Assembly (NCBI GenBank): GCA_950295325.1
Contig: OX485803.1
Coordinates: 62,637,554 to 62,701,553, forward strand
DNA: 64,000 nucleotides
Reading direction: 5' to 3'
Source of the DNA: Polytrichum commune
Lineage: Eukaryota; Streptophyta; Polytrichopsida; Polytrichales; Polytrichaceae
Positions 11,154-22,775 of the stretch are shown in pieces. Numbering within the stretch: the stretch's first letter is position 1; each line of letters starts with the position of its first letter. The notes under the pieces are model-generated. The model was not told the origin of the DNA, searched no databases, and was given only the letters and a program-made list of their open reading frames with translations. Position numbers and translations under genes: made by a program.

Positions 11154-11495
11154 CTCGGGGGGGGGGGGGGCAGTGTGTTAAAAAGGTAAGGATATAGGTG
11201 CGAACAACCACTATTTTATAGGGGGGTATTACTTTCAATTTTTTATTTTTTTTTCACATGCTATCATTATGTAAATTTCTACTTTGGGTTAATAGAAAAA
11301 TGGCTTGCATTACTTATAATTTCAAATTACCTATTATTCCATACCCTATAGTACTTTAAAGATGTCCAGTGCCATTTTTGATACCCTATATTACTCTTAA
11401 GCCCAATTATAAATTTTTGCTCCCATGTTTTTAAAATACCCTATCATTTGTTCGCACGTATATTGCTACTCCAACCAATGACTACCCCCCCCGAG
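11154..11495. mobile_element. hAT-like MITE with poly-G termini (copy 2, inverted)
   Basis: 342 bp starting ctcgggggggg and ending ccccccccgag, flanked by perfect 8-bp duplications cgttaaca (11146 and 11496). Its interior is the reverse complement of the 10053-10400 element with few differences, so the family was active recently relative to the unit duplication. Confidence 0.85.
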
Positions 11496-12801
11496 CGTTA
11501 ACACTAAAGATGGTTGTGGTTGTGTTGTAGTTGGTTTGCCTTCTTTAGTTTTCTTTTCATAGAAAATTCATGATAATTGCCAAACCCAATCACTTGAGCA
11601 TCCTCTACATCAATATGAACTCCACTACTCCCAGGTGTGGGAAACCACCCTTGGGGTTTGTCATTATTAATTCATTCTTGTGTAGTATCACTAGAGGACT
11701 AGTCTTGTCACCTCAAAGGGTTGTGGAGGAAATTGAGAGTTCTACCATAGTTTTACACCACCATCCACCACAACAACAATGATTCGCAATGTACGAGTGT
11801 GAACAAAAGTAGTTTTCATTATTGTGGAGGTTATCCACAAATATAGCCACCTTGTAGTGTGTACTATAAACAACCCATCAAAGGTCCATTATTGGATTAG
11901 TATCATATATTTTAAAAACCATTCGGGTAAATTTAATGGAGAGTTTTGTTAAATTTGAGGTATTGTTTGGATATTAAGGATAATTTTATATATTTCTAAG
12001 CTTATAATGCCCTTTGGATCTCTATGTCATGCTACAACCTTCATACATGGGTAGAATTTAATAGATATCAATATGGCATAAAGAATGTGTTGGCCGAAGT
12101 AATGACTCGGGTATACATACAACTAACAATGTTTGAGTAGTTTTACAATTTGGATACCACTCCGGTAGATTCTTGTAAGCCACTCTTCATACTATGGATT
12201 AACATCATGCATTCATCTACATACTTAGTCCAACATTGATGTATGCGCAACCGCCATTCCAATTTCCTACTAGTTGTATTTTTATAATTTATTTTTAGGG
12301 GAAAAGAGGGATAAGGTGCATTTATGATAATCAGTATCACAATCAATCTTACTTGCCCAACTACAATACAAGGTGTCGTTGAGGACGATGGTGATGGTGA
12401 CAACAAATTGTCTCTTGGTTTTTTTTGTTTGTAGTCACGATGTGGCACTAGGAAAGAACATCAAGACCAAAGAAAGCAAAAAGCTTTGTAGCAAGCAACT
12501 ACGCTTAAACAAACTTCCAAGTAGAATCCATGGGTATTTTTTATCTTCACTCCACATAATATACCAATAGCAGACACAATGATATTATATTACATTTGAG
12601 GTCAAATCCACTCTCCAACTCGACGAGTCTCCAACTACACCTCATGATAGTGTAAATAAAAATAAATCCAAGGATATGGCTGAAACGTGGGCCATGACCA
12701 CAAATCTAGTAGCTGTGCATACATGACCATTCAAAGTTCACATGACGCATGTGTACATGAATGGCATTATCGTGGCAGACAGGAAATTCACATCATTGAA
12801 A

Positions 12802-12990
12802 AGCAATCACCCTGTAAACCCATAACCTGATAGATCTTCCGGGATTTAAGGAAGTCCGGTGCATAGCAATCACTCTGCAAACCCATAACCTGTTAGATCT
12901 TCCGGGATTCAAGGTAGACCAGTGCATAGCAATCACACTGCCAACCCATAACCTGCTAGATCTTCCAGGATTCAAGGTAGTCCGGTGCAT
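12802..12990. repeat. 63-bp tandem repeat, three copies
   Basis: agcaatcac recurs at 12802, 12865 and 12928, a period of 63 bp ending at 12990. Unit A has only one copy at the matching place (near 5363-5430), so the expansion followed the duplication. The period is divisible by three and creates a spurious ORF on the minus strand. Confidence 0.85.
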
Positions 12991-13727
12991 GAGGTAATCA
13001 ATTGCAAGCCAAGAACTCATGTTAGTCGACCAATGCATGCAGCAAGGTACGTTGGTGCATATATAGCGATGGACTGCACATGAGTTCTTAATCTGATGGA
13101 TGAGTTTCACACAATTGCTGTACCAATGGTGTCTGTAGCTGCCCCTTCAAGCGCCAACAACTAAGCCTACTAATATGCGTAGGACTTGCTCAGAGATGGT
13201 GATGAGTGCAGGGTTGCACAGAAAAAATCTCATGCATGATCTTTGCACCAGGTCGAAGATGATTCATATCCCATCAATGATAAATGACTATATTTCAAGG
13301 GTAGAAACTGTCTGTATCACGATTCACTCACAGAGGTCTGCAGTCTTTAGAACCTGGTTTTGAGCTCTCAAATCATTCCTACAAGCATTTCTACTTGGAG
13401 TTGTTTTTGCATGAGAAGTACTCTCAAGACTAACATTTCTAAGAAATTTTCTGTAAATTTCTAGACATGAAATTCAACACCTAAGGGGTCTTGTTGGTGA
13501 TCACTATTTAAGAAAAACAAGTGCTTCTAATTAGTCGAAAAAGGACATTTAAAAGCGCTAACCTTTTCTAATTTAGACACATCCAAATTGTATTAATGGA
13601 TTCCCAAATGCCCTCTTTTCAACCATGTTGCTCCTCCTCGAGAAGTGACAAACTTTCAACTTTAGTCAGAAGTATCATAGTTGATTTAGAAAACAGCTGT
13701 TCTCAATGGGAGAGTTACCAGCTCGGG

Positions 13728-13734
13728 TATATAT
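13728..13734 (+). promoter_or_regulatory. TATA-like box (unit B, first promoter module)
   Basis: Counterpart of 6164-6170 in the same context (gctcgggTATATATctgtgg). Confidence 0.4.
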
Positions 13735-13777
13735 CTGTGGATTTCTTGAGGAGTATATCAGTAGTGTTAGTAGTGGA

Positions 13778-13831
13778 ATGGCTGTGTCGGCCATGTCATT
13801 CAGGTTGTGGAAGAATGTAGGAAAGGCCTAA
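13778..13831 (+). CDS. Short ORF MAVSAMSFRLWKNVGKA
   Basis: Seventeen codons plus TAA, 44 bp after the TATA-like box. The unit A copy is cut by a TGA. It is related at MSF[R/S]LWK to the ORFs at 6691 and 14265. A consensus-like donor (cctgtaagtat) follows nearby, so it could also be the first exon of something longer that I cannot trace. Confidence 0.3.
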   Translation: MAVSAMSFRLWKNVGKA

Positions 13832-14210
13832 CCTGTAAGTATTAGATCTTCTGGGATTCACGGCAGTCCGGTGCATCATGATGTGAGCGACCCTGAGCCA
13901 AGAATTCGTCAGTCTCTCACCCAGTGCATGACCATGCAGCAAGCAACGTCGGTGCAAATATAGCGATGGAGCACAAGCGAGTTGTAAATTAAATCTGATT
14001 AGTAAGTTTCACACAATTTCAGGCTCACCTTTGGTGTCTGTATCTGCCCCTTCAAGCGGTAGAAACTACACCTGATAATATGCATGGGACTCATTCAGAG
14101 ACGTTGATGAGTGCGGTCAGGCACTGAGGAAATCCGTTACTGTGCGATCTTCTCACCAGGTCCATGATGATGTATTATAGAGACTCAGCAGCAACACTGA
14201 AGAGTGACTC

Positions 14211-14217
14211 TATATAA
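14211..14217 (+). promoter_or_regulatory. TATA box upstream of the hairpin cluster (unit B)
   Basis: Identical context to 6637-6643 (gactcTATATAAgtgggcc). Confidence 0.5.
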
Positions 14218-14264
14218 GTGGGCCTCCGGGGAGTAGTATCAGCAGTAGAGTGGCTGTGTCCGCC

Positions 14265-14306
14265 ATGTCGTTTAGCTTGTGGAAGATGTTTAGGAAACTT
14301 GGCTAG
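14265..14306 (+). CDS. Short ORF MSFSLWKMFRKLG (unit B)
   Basis: Same 13-residue translation as the unit A copy at 6691. Position relative to the TATA box and hairpins is conserved. Confidence 0.3.
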   Translation: MSFSLWKMFRKLG

Positions 14307-14457
14307 TTTGTCTCTGATGCAAGTGGAGGTGAAGGCAATATGATATTGCTGGTTTGCGGAGCTCGCAGTTCACGTAAAGAGAGCAAAGTGTAGGCTACAT
14401 TTTCAGGTGATCGGATCATGAGTGGGGGAGAGCTGAGTAATTTTCCACATATCAGGC

Positions 14458-14578
14458 TTAGGAAACGTTGCACTTTGCAACATGCACCGAAATAACCCAA
14501 ATCATTTCACGCATTTTGTGTCAAAATGATGTGGATATTGGTTATTTCAGTGCGTGTTGGAAAGAACATGTTTCCTGG
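14458..14578 (+). ncRNA. Candidate miRNA-like hairpin B1
   Basis: Counterpart of hairpin A1. A change on the 3' arm (gtgcttg in A1, gtgcgtg here) turns a U-U mismatch opposite the 5' arm into a G-U pair, so the fold is kept or slightly improved. Confidence 0.5.
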
Positions 14579-14697
14579 TAGTGATGGTTACTTGGGGTTA
14601 GCCTGGATGGAACGTAGAGCAGAGTGTAGGTTACGAGGCTGACCGCATGGTCAGAGTGGGAATTAGAGCGGAGCAGTTGATTTTCCACATATCAGGC

Positions 14698-14813
14698 TTA
14701 GGAAACGCTGCTCTTTGCAGCACATCCGAAAATGACCCCAGGCGGACTTACATACATTTGTGATGGTCGGGAATGGTCATTTTGGGTCGTGCTGCAAAGA
14801 ACATGTTTCCTGG
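14698..14813 (+). ncRNA. Candidate miRNA-like hairpin B2
   Basis: Counterpart of hairpin A2 with the same arms (CTTTGCAGCACA then tccgaaaatgacc; ggtcattttgggtcgtgctg). Loop and stem length are unchanged. Confidence 0.55.
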
Positions 14814-15235
14814 TGATGATGGTCACTCAGGGGTTCAGCTGAGCAAGCATGCTTTGCAGCGACGGTGCAAGCAACACTCCAGTCATGTCGTAACTGCTTT
14901 CTGTATGCGATTGCACACAGATTGATTGGCAGCGAGTTGCGATGTGGGCGATTTCAACATGTATGTCTCTCCAAGAACGGAGGAATCTCAATAAGCTCAA
15001 ACGGTCACCGACATGAAGCAGGCAGGGCGACGTTGCTTTGCTGGGATTGGAGATCATGCAGACCTCCGTTACCTTATCTTGCCTTACCCCTGAGATCATT
15101 TCAGTCTGTGATCTACGAGATTCGCCCACTAAGGAATAAAACTTGTATAGGTACTTAGCCTTGTCGACAAAGCATCTAACTTTTCCATGGTCCCTGAACA
15201 GCTCTTCTTCCACCAGCTACTTACGTACCCAACGT

Positions 15236-15867
15236 CAGTCAGTCACTCATGATGCCCCCATTCAGCCGTGAAATTGCTGGGGTTTATGTTGAGAAATAGA
15301 TGGTAGCCCACCACTTTCACACTATTACAGTGGAGAGATGCCGACAGATCATGGTGGCAGAAGTGGCCGGGTGGTGTGATGAGCTGATCATGCAGGAACT
15401 GTAAGTGGCGGTGGGTTCTTGCCGTTCATTGAGTAGGAATAAAGTGCTGTTGATGTGTCGGGACATCCGGTGGGTCGTCGGTGCCCAAGAGGCCGGTGGC
15501 ACATCGCAACGCACACATCCCTCCCTCCACTTGCATTTCTTCGTGGCTATGGCGCCGATTCCCCCCCCCCCCCATCTACAACGATTTGTCAAGGATTTGT
15601 CTTTATTGTGTGGGTTGGCATCATTGGAGTTATAAAAAGTTGTTTCGATAATTTTTACATTCCACATCATTCTTTACTCACACAACATAAATTGCTACAC
15701 TGATTATCCCAATGAGTGTGCGAGGTATCAATCCTGAAACACACACTATTTTGTCAAGACTCAAAATTAATTAGTGAGGGTTGAAATTCTTATTGAGGAA
15801 TACTAAAGTCATGAATACATGCTTATTTATCATACATTTCAAGAATATTAGTGCATGCTTTACAATG
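15236..15867. other. No recognisable gene; poly-C run
   Basis: Contains a C run near 15558-15572 and overlapping ORFs on both strands with no recognisable domain. Confidence 0.4.
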
Positions 15868-17262
15868 CCTAGTGTACATAGATGGCCCTTCATCCCACCC
15901 ATCAAAAACGCCGAAGGACAAATAGAGGGTAATACAACAGGATCAGGAGTTTATAGCCCCAATAACAACATCCGAATAGCACAGTGACTCCTAGGCTACC
16001 AAAACATCCTACGCGTTAAACTTAACACAATATTCATTGCCATCAAAATCATACAAACCACCCAAATAGACATGCACATGTTTATAGACACCCTAAATAG
16101 CATATGTACTTAATCAGCAATCACATACAACATCCGACATCACAACACCATCACCCCAACAAACTACTAATAGCAACATTGTACACCGGATATATTGGAC
16201 CCCACACACAATTCACATCCACAAAGTACGCGCGCACTCAAGCATAATTGGAAATGAAATAGCTGACACACTAGCCAACGAAGGAACACTTATAGAAAAA
16301 TCAACCACCACCCCACACATACACACATCGCACACTACCCCGTATTGGCTAGCAAGCTGCCCAACGGCCACACATGATGGAGCCATCCGTGATCTACACA
16401 CATTCATTACAAAAGAACACAGAATCCGTGAAACTGGAATAGCCAAAACCAAATTCCTCTACGTGGACAAGTGGTTATCAAACACTCAAATAAATCAAAA
16501 ATTATCCAACCATTTTTAGAAAAATGAGAATGTGACAGATGCCCAAATCACCCAAACCTTAAAATTTAGAGTCGCTCAATACATGGGTAACCACATGAAA
16601 AATATCTTATGGCCCCTCACATTCCAAAGCCCCAACTGCACATTGTGTCATCGCAACGACAGAGACACATGGCCCCACCTCCTATCAACATGTGAACACC
16701 CATTCTTAAAAGGCCTAAGAATCGTAAGACACAATAAAGCGGTACATCTCATTACCCAGACATTACAAGCCAACAAAACCACCCAGTTCTTCACACTGAC
16801 CAATGCAGGCTGCCTTATTAACACACCACTCGAACAAACAATCCCAGAGTGGCTCCGTAAATGCACATGCACACATACCAATGCCAAGCCAAATCAAGAT
16901 GGCATATCCTATGCATAATTGGAGCCCCACACCAAAGACAAACACCTAGATCACCTTCCCCCACACCCAGAGTTCAACTCATTGAATTTACAGATTGTCA
17001 TGATAGATTCCCCGACCAAGCCCTCACACATAAACACATCAAATACAACTCCCTAAATAACACCATACAAAATCAAGGATGGCAAACCAACCCCTTCATC
17101 ACCATCACAACCAGAGTGAGAGGGGCTATACATGAGCACTCCATTAACAAACTAACCAATCTGAAAATCCCAAAATCCACCATTAAAACTCTCATGAAAA
17201 ACATTCACCAGAATGCCATCAAATATCTCACGTACCTTGTCCTAAACAAAAGAACTTGACAA
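15868..17262 (+). mobile_element. LINE-like element, 3' fragment (RNase H remnant and zinc-binding tail)
   Basis: The plus strand is A- and C-rich like the LINE at 45050-49085. At 15868 the region resembles its RNase H start (YIDG, then GVYSPN), but frameshifts and stops break it. The frame at 16532-16915 is open and carries a Cys-Cys-His-Cys motif (CTLCHRNDRDTWPHLLSTC), typical of the C-terminal region of plant LINE polyproteins. Coding-like sequence continues in another frame to about 17259. Non-functional, 5'-truncated copy. Confidence 0.7.
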
Positions 17263-17276
17263 TAAACAAACACATG

Positions 17277-18120
17277 TCTAGCCATAGCTAGGCTAGCCCA
17301 TATTTTCTAAGGCCTTGATCTAGCCATAGCTGGGCTAGCCCATATTTTTTGAGGCCTCGATCTAGCCATAACTGGGCTAGCCCATATTTTGGGAGGCCTC
17401 GATCTAGCCATAGCTGGGCTAACCCATGTTTTTCGGGTACCATTTTTAGCCATATAGCTGGACTAGCTGACCTAATAAATTAATTCATGTAGCTCATATA
17501 ATGAATTCAAGGAGACATTGTCTCATCAATACAATTATATTTCATATCAGTCAAAATCACTCATCGTCATCAATATCTAAAACATGTTGCTCATCATTCT
17601 CTACCAACAAATTGTCATCATCCTCTATCTGCAACTCCTCATCGAAAATAGGGCGTTTGGGAATGTGATTCTTCCAATCGGAATTATCCAACAAGATCAA
17701 CTTTTCAGGATCGTATGGCATTAGATGTTTGTTCAACCTCAACATCATTGATGCCTCTGCAAATCCGTTCCGGTTGCACTTGGAAGCACTTGGATATGGA
17801 CAGATGATCTCAACCCTAAAAAATTTATGGTACTGGTAGGGATGACATGGCTAGGCCTTAGCTTGAGCCAATTGAGTTACATGACTTATTTTTAGCTAGC
17901 TAATAACTAGCTGGGCTAGCCCATATTATATGAGTCCTCGATCTAGCCATAGCTGGACTAGCCCATATTTTTTGAGGCCTCGATCTAGCCATAGCTAGGC
18001 TAGCCCATAATTTTTCAAGCCGCGATCTAGCCATAGCTGGGCTAGCCCATTTTTTTCGAGAACCGTTTTCAGCCATAACTGTTAGCTATTAGGTTAGCCG
18101 CTAGCCCAAAAAGTCCGTGG
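17277..18120. mobile_element. Unclassified element flanked by clusters of a ctagccatagctgggctag repeat
   Basis: Four copies of tctagccatagctgggctag (spacing about 50 bp) lie at 17277-17470 and a similar cluster at 17883-18120. Arrays of short motifs at both ends resemble subterminal repeats of hAT or CACTA elements. Between them a minus-strand ORF (17557-17748, beginning MMLRLNKHLMPYDPEK and ending in an acidic tail) may be the C-terminal remnant of an element protein; its family is not recognised. Exact termini and target duplication were not found. Confidence 0.4.
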
Positions 18121-18304
18121 GCTAGCGGCTGTACAAGGTCTGAACGGTTTCTAGATCTTTTGGTGGCACTAATTTCATAGTAAAAATATTTAGTATCACC
18201 TTTACTAATTTTCCACAAGCACTATGAACCCTCCCTCACTAATTGGGATAATCATTGTAGATTACATACTCGTCATGCCCTTATGATAGATTCACCTCCT
18301 TCCC

Positions 18305-18955
18305 ACAGGCTGGAACCAATGATCGGGGAAATTTTTGGGCATAATCGGTTGAGATCCTAGTGTTTGCAAGTCCAACCGGTTACATGTTGACATCCTTCAG
18401 TTTTTCTATATTAATTTGAGGTATATTCCATAAATTCCTCTAAAGTGATTGGTGATTCTCCTGAAGTCTTGAACTTCAACCGGTTCATCTGTAACTAACT
18501 GCCAGTTCTCCCCGATCATAGGTTGGAACTTTCTGAAATGCACCCTATTTTTAATCCAATACAAATACCATGACCTATGATGTGGACCTTTGATATTGAA
18601 TATTGTGGCCGGGCAAATAATAATGCGCACCCATGATTTGACCGGAGCATGCAAAAAACCTTCGAGGTGTGGCCCACACTATTTAACATAGTATTTCATA
18701 AGTGCAGCAGTGAATGAGGAGATATAGTGGGAACCACTGCTTGGGGAGAATCGGCGGTCAGTTACAGATGAACCGGTTGAAGTTCAAGATTTCAGGAGAA
18801 TTACTATCATGTTAGAGGAATCTATAGAGGATTACCCCTCAAATGAATGAAAGCAAGAACGGAAGCTGTCAACATGTAACCGGCTGGATTTAGAATCACT
18901 AGGATCTTCACCAACTGTTTCCAAAAACTTCCCAGGCAGTGTTCCTTGCTTGTTA
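18305..18955. repeat. Foldback element with arms of about 220 bp
   Basis: The arm 18305-18530 is the diverged reverse complement of 18725-18950. Shared words are gatgaaccggttgaagttca, tttcaggagaat and caacatgtaaccgg. A third copy of one arm lies at 35690-35930. No coding capacity. Confidence 0.65.
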
Positions 18956-19249
18956 CTAATCTAGAATAATCTCCTTGGAATCCTGACGTAGCTACAAAAA
19001 GAGTTGTACGCTTTTCACATTTATCTCTAATCATTGAATCAGATGCCTACTCTCATAAATTCCTAAATGATGTTAATCAAGAAATAAAGGATCTATTTTT
19101 TTAATTAAAATAAAACAAAATACTAATTGTCCTTTTCGATGGAATTCAAAAACTAATTTGATTTTATATATTATAAATTAAAGAAGTTATCATGCATCAA
19201 AAAGTGTGTTACGTGATATTGTATATGTAATTTTGATGTTCATGAACAG
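18956..19249. other. Remnant of laccase intron sequence
   Basis: AT-rich sequence leading into the acceptor (catgaacag) of the laccase pseudogene's first remaining exon. Upstream exons 1-5 are absent from this region. Confidence 0.5.
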
Positions 19250-19729
19250 GTAAATATTATTTTGGAATTAGCGAGTGGAGGCCAGTTGCTACGGTTATAT
19301 ACCCAACATTGCCACTCTCCATGGGAGTGATAGAGTATTCCAGCTCCTCGTCCACATCGAACTCAACCCCAACAAGCCCTACATGGCCCGATATTCACAA
19401 CAACGAATTGTCACATGCATTTTCGGCCCAAATCCTTGGCTTGAGCACGTACAAACTTCCGCTCAAAATGGACCGCGATTTCTTCTTTGTTGTGGGCTTA
19501 ACCAACATTGTGTGCACCCGCGAGGAGAGGTGCGAGAGCACAGGCGGCACAAAACTAGGGACAGCCATCAACAACGTCACGTTCGAGAACCCGAAAAACA
19601 CCTCAATTCTACATGCCTACTACTACCACAAGAACGAAAATAAAGTGGATCGAGCTCGAGTGTATACCACCAACTTCCCCACTTATCCGCCAAAAATCGT
19701 CAATTTCACGGCGCCTGGAAATGTATTAG

Positions 19730-19958
19730 GTAATCGTTTGATTGGAACCGGTTATCGGTGCAGAACCGGTTCTACACCAATAACCGGTTCCAATCAAACG
19801 ATTACTAGACGTAACCGGTTGGCCGCTTTGTTGAGCCGCGCAGGTGACCTAAACAGTGGGTCACCTGTCGTATATCATCGAGGTTATCGTCTGCAAACCT
19901 GTGTGCTCTGAGCCAATCGTGTAGTGCCACCTCGGCGAAACAAAGCGGCCAACCGGTT
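19730..19958. mobile_element. Composite palindromic insertion in laccase pseudogene exon 6
   Basis: Two palindromes are side by side. The first (19730-19806) begins gtaatcgtttgattgg and ends with its complement around an inner aaccggtt-rich loop. The second (19812-19960) has inverted termini taaccggttggccgctttg. The insert is flanked by imperfect 9-bp repeats (atgtattag at 19721, atgtgttgg at 19959), so the exon resumes as AYNVTNHRG. The 9-bp duplication would fit a Mutator-like MITE. Two nested insertions are an alternative. Confidence 0.6.
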
Positions 19959-20460
19959 ATGTGTTGGCGTACAATGTCACCAACCACCGAGGGACCAAAG
20001 TGATTGAACTGAAATACAATCAAATTGTGCAAATTGTTCTGCAAAATGTGGACGAAGATGGGTTGGACGATGATCACCGGATGCACTTGCACGGCCACAA
20101 TTTCTACGTTGTTGGCCGAGGATTCGGTAACTATAATGCCACATCCGACCCTAAAGAAGGGATCCACCATTGCGAAACACCATCAGACTTCCCAATGGAG
20201 GATGGGTCGCCGTCCGTTTTTTGGCTAACAATCCAGGTGAGTCCAAATCATGCACATAAAAGTTAAAGTCTTTGAGTCATTTCCTTGGTTTAAATTATGT
20301 GTTGGTTTCAGGTATGCCTACCTTACACTAAGCGTCGGATTAGTGGGACAATTCAATTGGTTTGCCATGTCAATGAGATTGGTCCTCATGACTTGTCATG
20401 TCTATGAGCACCAAGTATCATATGACACTCTCTCTAGTTGCCACCCAGTGATTGTAAGGC

Positions 20461-20512
20461 AATAATGTGGGCTGATGATGAATAATGTGGGCTGATGATG
20501 AATAATGTGGGC
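20461..20512. repeat. 20-bp tandem repeat (aataatgtgggctgatgatg), 2.6 copies
   Basis: Direct repeats in the intron of the laccase pseudogene. Confidence 0.9.
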
Positions 20513-20678
20513 CACACCAAGGGTCAGTCTACTTGGGGTCCCAAGTCCTAAGTCTTAGTTCACTTGAGGTCAATCCATGCAATGTCAACCATTGAGAGCA
20601 TGGACATTGGGACTTACCACTTCACATGGGGTCCCAATTCCTAAGTCCCAAATATGACATGCATGCATGCATGGCAAC

Positions 20679-21518
20679 CACGGGGAGGTCACTCCATTGT
20701 AAAGTTGAACAACCACGTGCAAACACTTTACATGTAAAATATCCTACTTTTTACATAAAGCATCACCAAAATGGGTCAAACATTTATCAAAAAAAATTCA
20801 TGAGTAGATATACACGGTACCTTTTACATACTAGTAAAAATTGGTAACTAAATTTGATGATTTGTTTTTTTCATAAAACATATTGTTTCTTATTGAAATG
20901 AAGCACAATTGAACTAAAAAAACTACTACAAAAAATGAAGATGACTTAAAATTTCAAAAAAGTATACAAAAGATACTATCATTGGTTATGTATATGTAGA
21001 AAAAATATCATAAATTTTAAAATGATCTATGGCATGTAATATAGGGGTGGCAAACTTTGTTCGCACGTGGTGTTCAACTTGACAATGGAGCGACCTCCCC
21101 ACACGAGTAGATCACTCCATTGTCAAGTTGAACACCACGTGCGGCCAAAAAAAATCTTCTTTTGGTAAGTTGCACCACCAAAATGGGTCAAAATTTTATC
21201 AAATTTTTTTCATGAGTAGATATACAAAGTACCTATGACATAGTTAAAAGTGGTAACTAAATTTGATGATTTGTTTTTTTCATAAAATATACCATTTCTA
21301 ACTAGAATGACACATAATTGAACTAAAACAATTACTAAAAAATTTAAAGATGACTAAAATCAAAAAAGTATACAAAAGATACTATCAATGGTTATGTATA
21401 TGTAGAAAAAATATCATAAATTTTAAAATTATATATGGCATGTAATATAGGGGTAGCAAATTTTGTCCGCACGTGGTGTCAACTTGACAATGTAGTGACC
21501 TCCCCGTGCCTCCCCATG
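20679..21518. mobile_element. Dimer of a hAT-like MITE (TIR cacggggaggtcactcca type)
   Basis: Two copies of a MITE of about 420 bp lie head to tail between perfect 8-bp target duplications atggcaac (20671 and 21519). Only the outer ends carry the duplication, so the dimer appears to have moved as one unit or arisen in place. Each copy has an AT-rich interior and inverted ends containing gtggtgttcaacttgacaat. A single copy sits in intron 1 of the intact laccase (28728-29111). Confidence 0.8.
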
Positions 21519-22269
21519 ATGGCAACACTTTCTGAAGGTGAGGCTTGGGACTTGTGTTGAGAATTGGGTCAAGCAAAAAAATTGACCCAACTTCCAACAC
21601 AAGTCCCAAGAAACTTTCTCATAAAATAATCAAGATCTAACTTTAATGGATATAAACCATACCTTAAAGATAATTTCTTGAGGCTCAAAAGTTGGGACTT
21701 TGTCTCCATGTTGGGACTTGTTGACATGAGTGGGACTTGAGACTTGGGATCCCATGTGAACCAACCCTGAAGCACACTTTTAGTGTAGTGAACTCAAGAT
21801 AGATGACAACCAACTAGGGGTGCATCTTGTGAATGAGACGTTGCTTCACCCTTCAAAGGAATAGACTATGCCCATGTGTAAGTCCAATACGGGTTTAGAA
21901 AGCTAAGTTATGGGCCAAGTGTTCATTACTCATGTCGGAGGTGGTTTCTTTGGTTGTGTACTTGACTCGCTAGCAAGTCTCCACAAGTAAGAACAATTTT
22001 TGCCAGCATGAAAGCAAGGTTCATCTTTTTTTTTATTTACCAAGACTTTAGGAGGAGATGAGAGTAAAAAAAAGAGAAGCAAACATAGTGTGAATATGCC
22101 CCCCCACGTTTGACATAACTTTGTTGGTTTTGGCAGGAGTTTGGTTATTCCATTGTCATGTTGAGAGACACTCGTCGTGGGGCATGATGATGGCCTTCAT
22201 TGTGAGAAATGGGAAGAAAAAGGGACAAAGATTGCCACACCCTAAACATCCCTCGCCCAAATGTTTTTA

Positions 22270-22775
22270 CCCGGGTACGCAACTCCCATATTATATGGTC
22301 TTGATTATAATCACTTATAATGCGTTTTAGTCCAATATTGAGTGATACAATTTGTTTTAATGTAGGAAACTCTTGTAGCCCTTCTAACAAGGAATCCAAA
22401 AATGTAATTATATATAGGAAATGAATATATTTTGAAGCATATAATTGCATTAAAAACCTAATTATATGAATTTTTTTAATACATGTACCATAGGTCAAAC
22501 TACCCAACTTTTTGGACTTTTTAATAAAAATTTAACATTGTGAATGAATTATAGTTTTAATGGGAGGCAACTATTCGTGGCTTATAATTTTAATGGGAGG
22601 CTTAATAAATATGCAACCCAACTTTTTTTTCATCTCATTTATTTAATTTGGTCTTCACCCAACTTTTTGATCATTTTAATTTGATATAATTTGATATAAT
22701 TTTTACAAAAGCCGTCCTCTAAGCCGTTTTAAGTACGATGCCCCCTGCGTATAATATGGGAGTTGTGTACCCGGG
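22270..22775. mobile_element. hAT-like MITE (cccgggtac family, copy 2) at the laccase stop region
   Basis: 506 bp with termini cccgggtacgcaactcccat and its complement, flanked by perfect 8-bp duplications tgttttta (22262 and 22776). It splits the last codons of the laccase pseudogene; without it the reading would have ended a few codons later at a TGA near 22796. Inverted relative to the copy at 8570-9151. Confidence 0.9.

Larger units (their letters stand above)
9950..15235. repeat. Unit B of the large direct tandem duplication
   Basis: Collinear copy of 2930-7735, enlarged by two small transposons and a 63-bp repeat expansion. At its right end a block of about 90 bp (15150-15235, holding the complement of gctggtggaagaagag) is inverted relative to unit A (about 7635-7715), so a small inversion took place at the junction. 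The much higher identity of the hairpin-containing half than of the left half is unexpected for a single duplication and is discussed in the findings. Confidence 0.85.

Noticed and set aside
12793-13110. 105-codon minus-strand ORF
   Set aside because: Created by the 63-bp tandem repeat. The unit A copy differs in reading frame and length.
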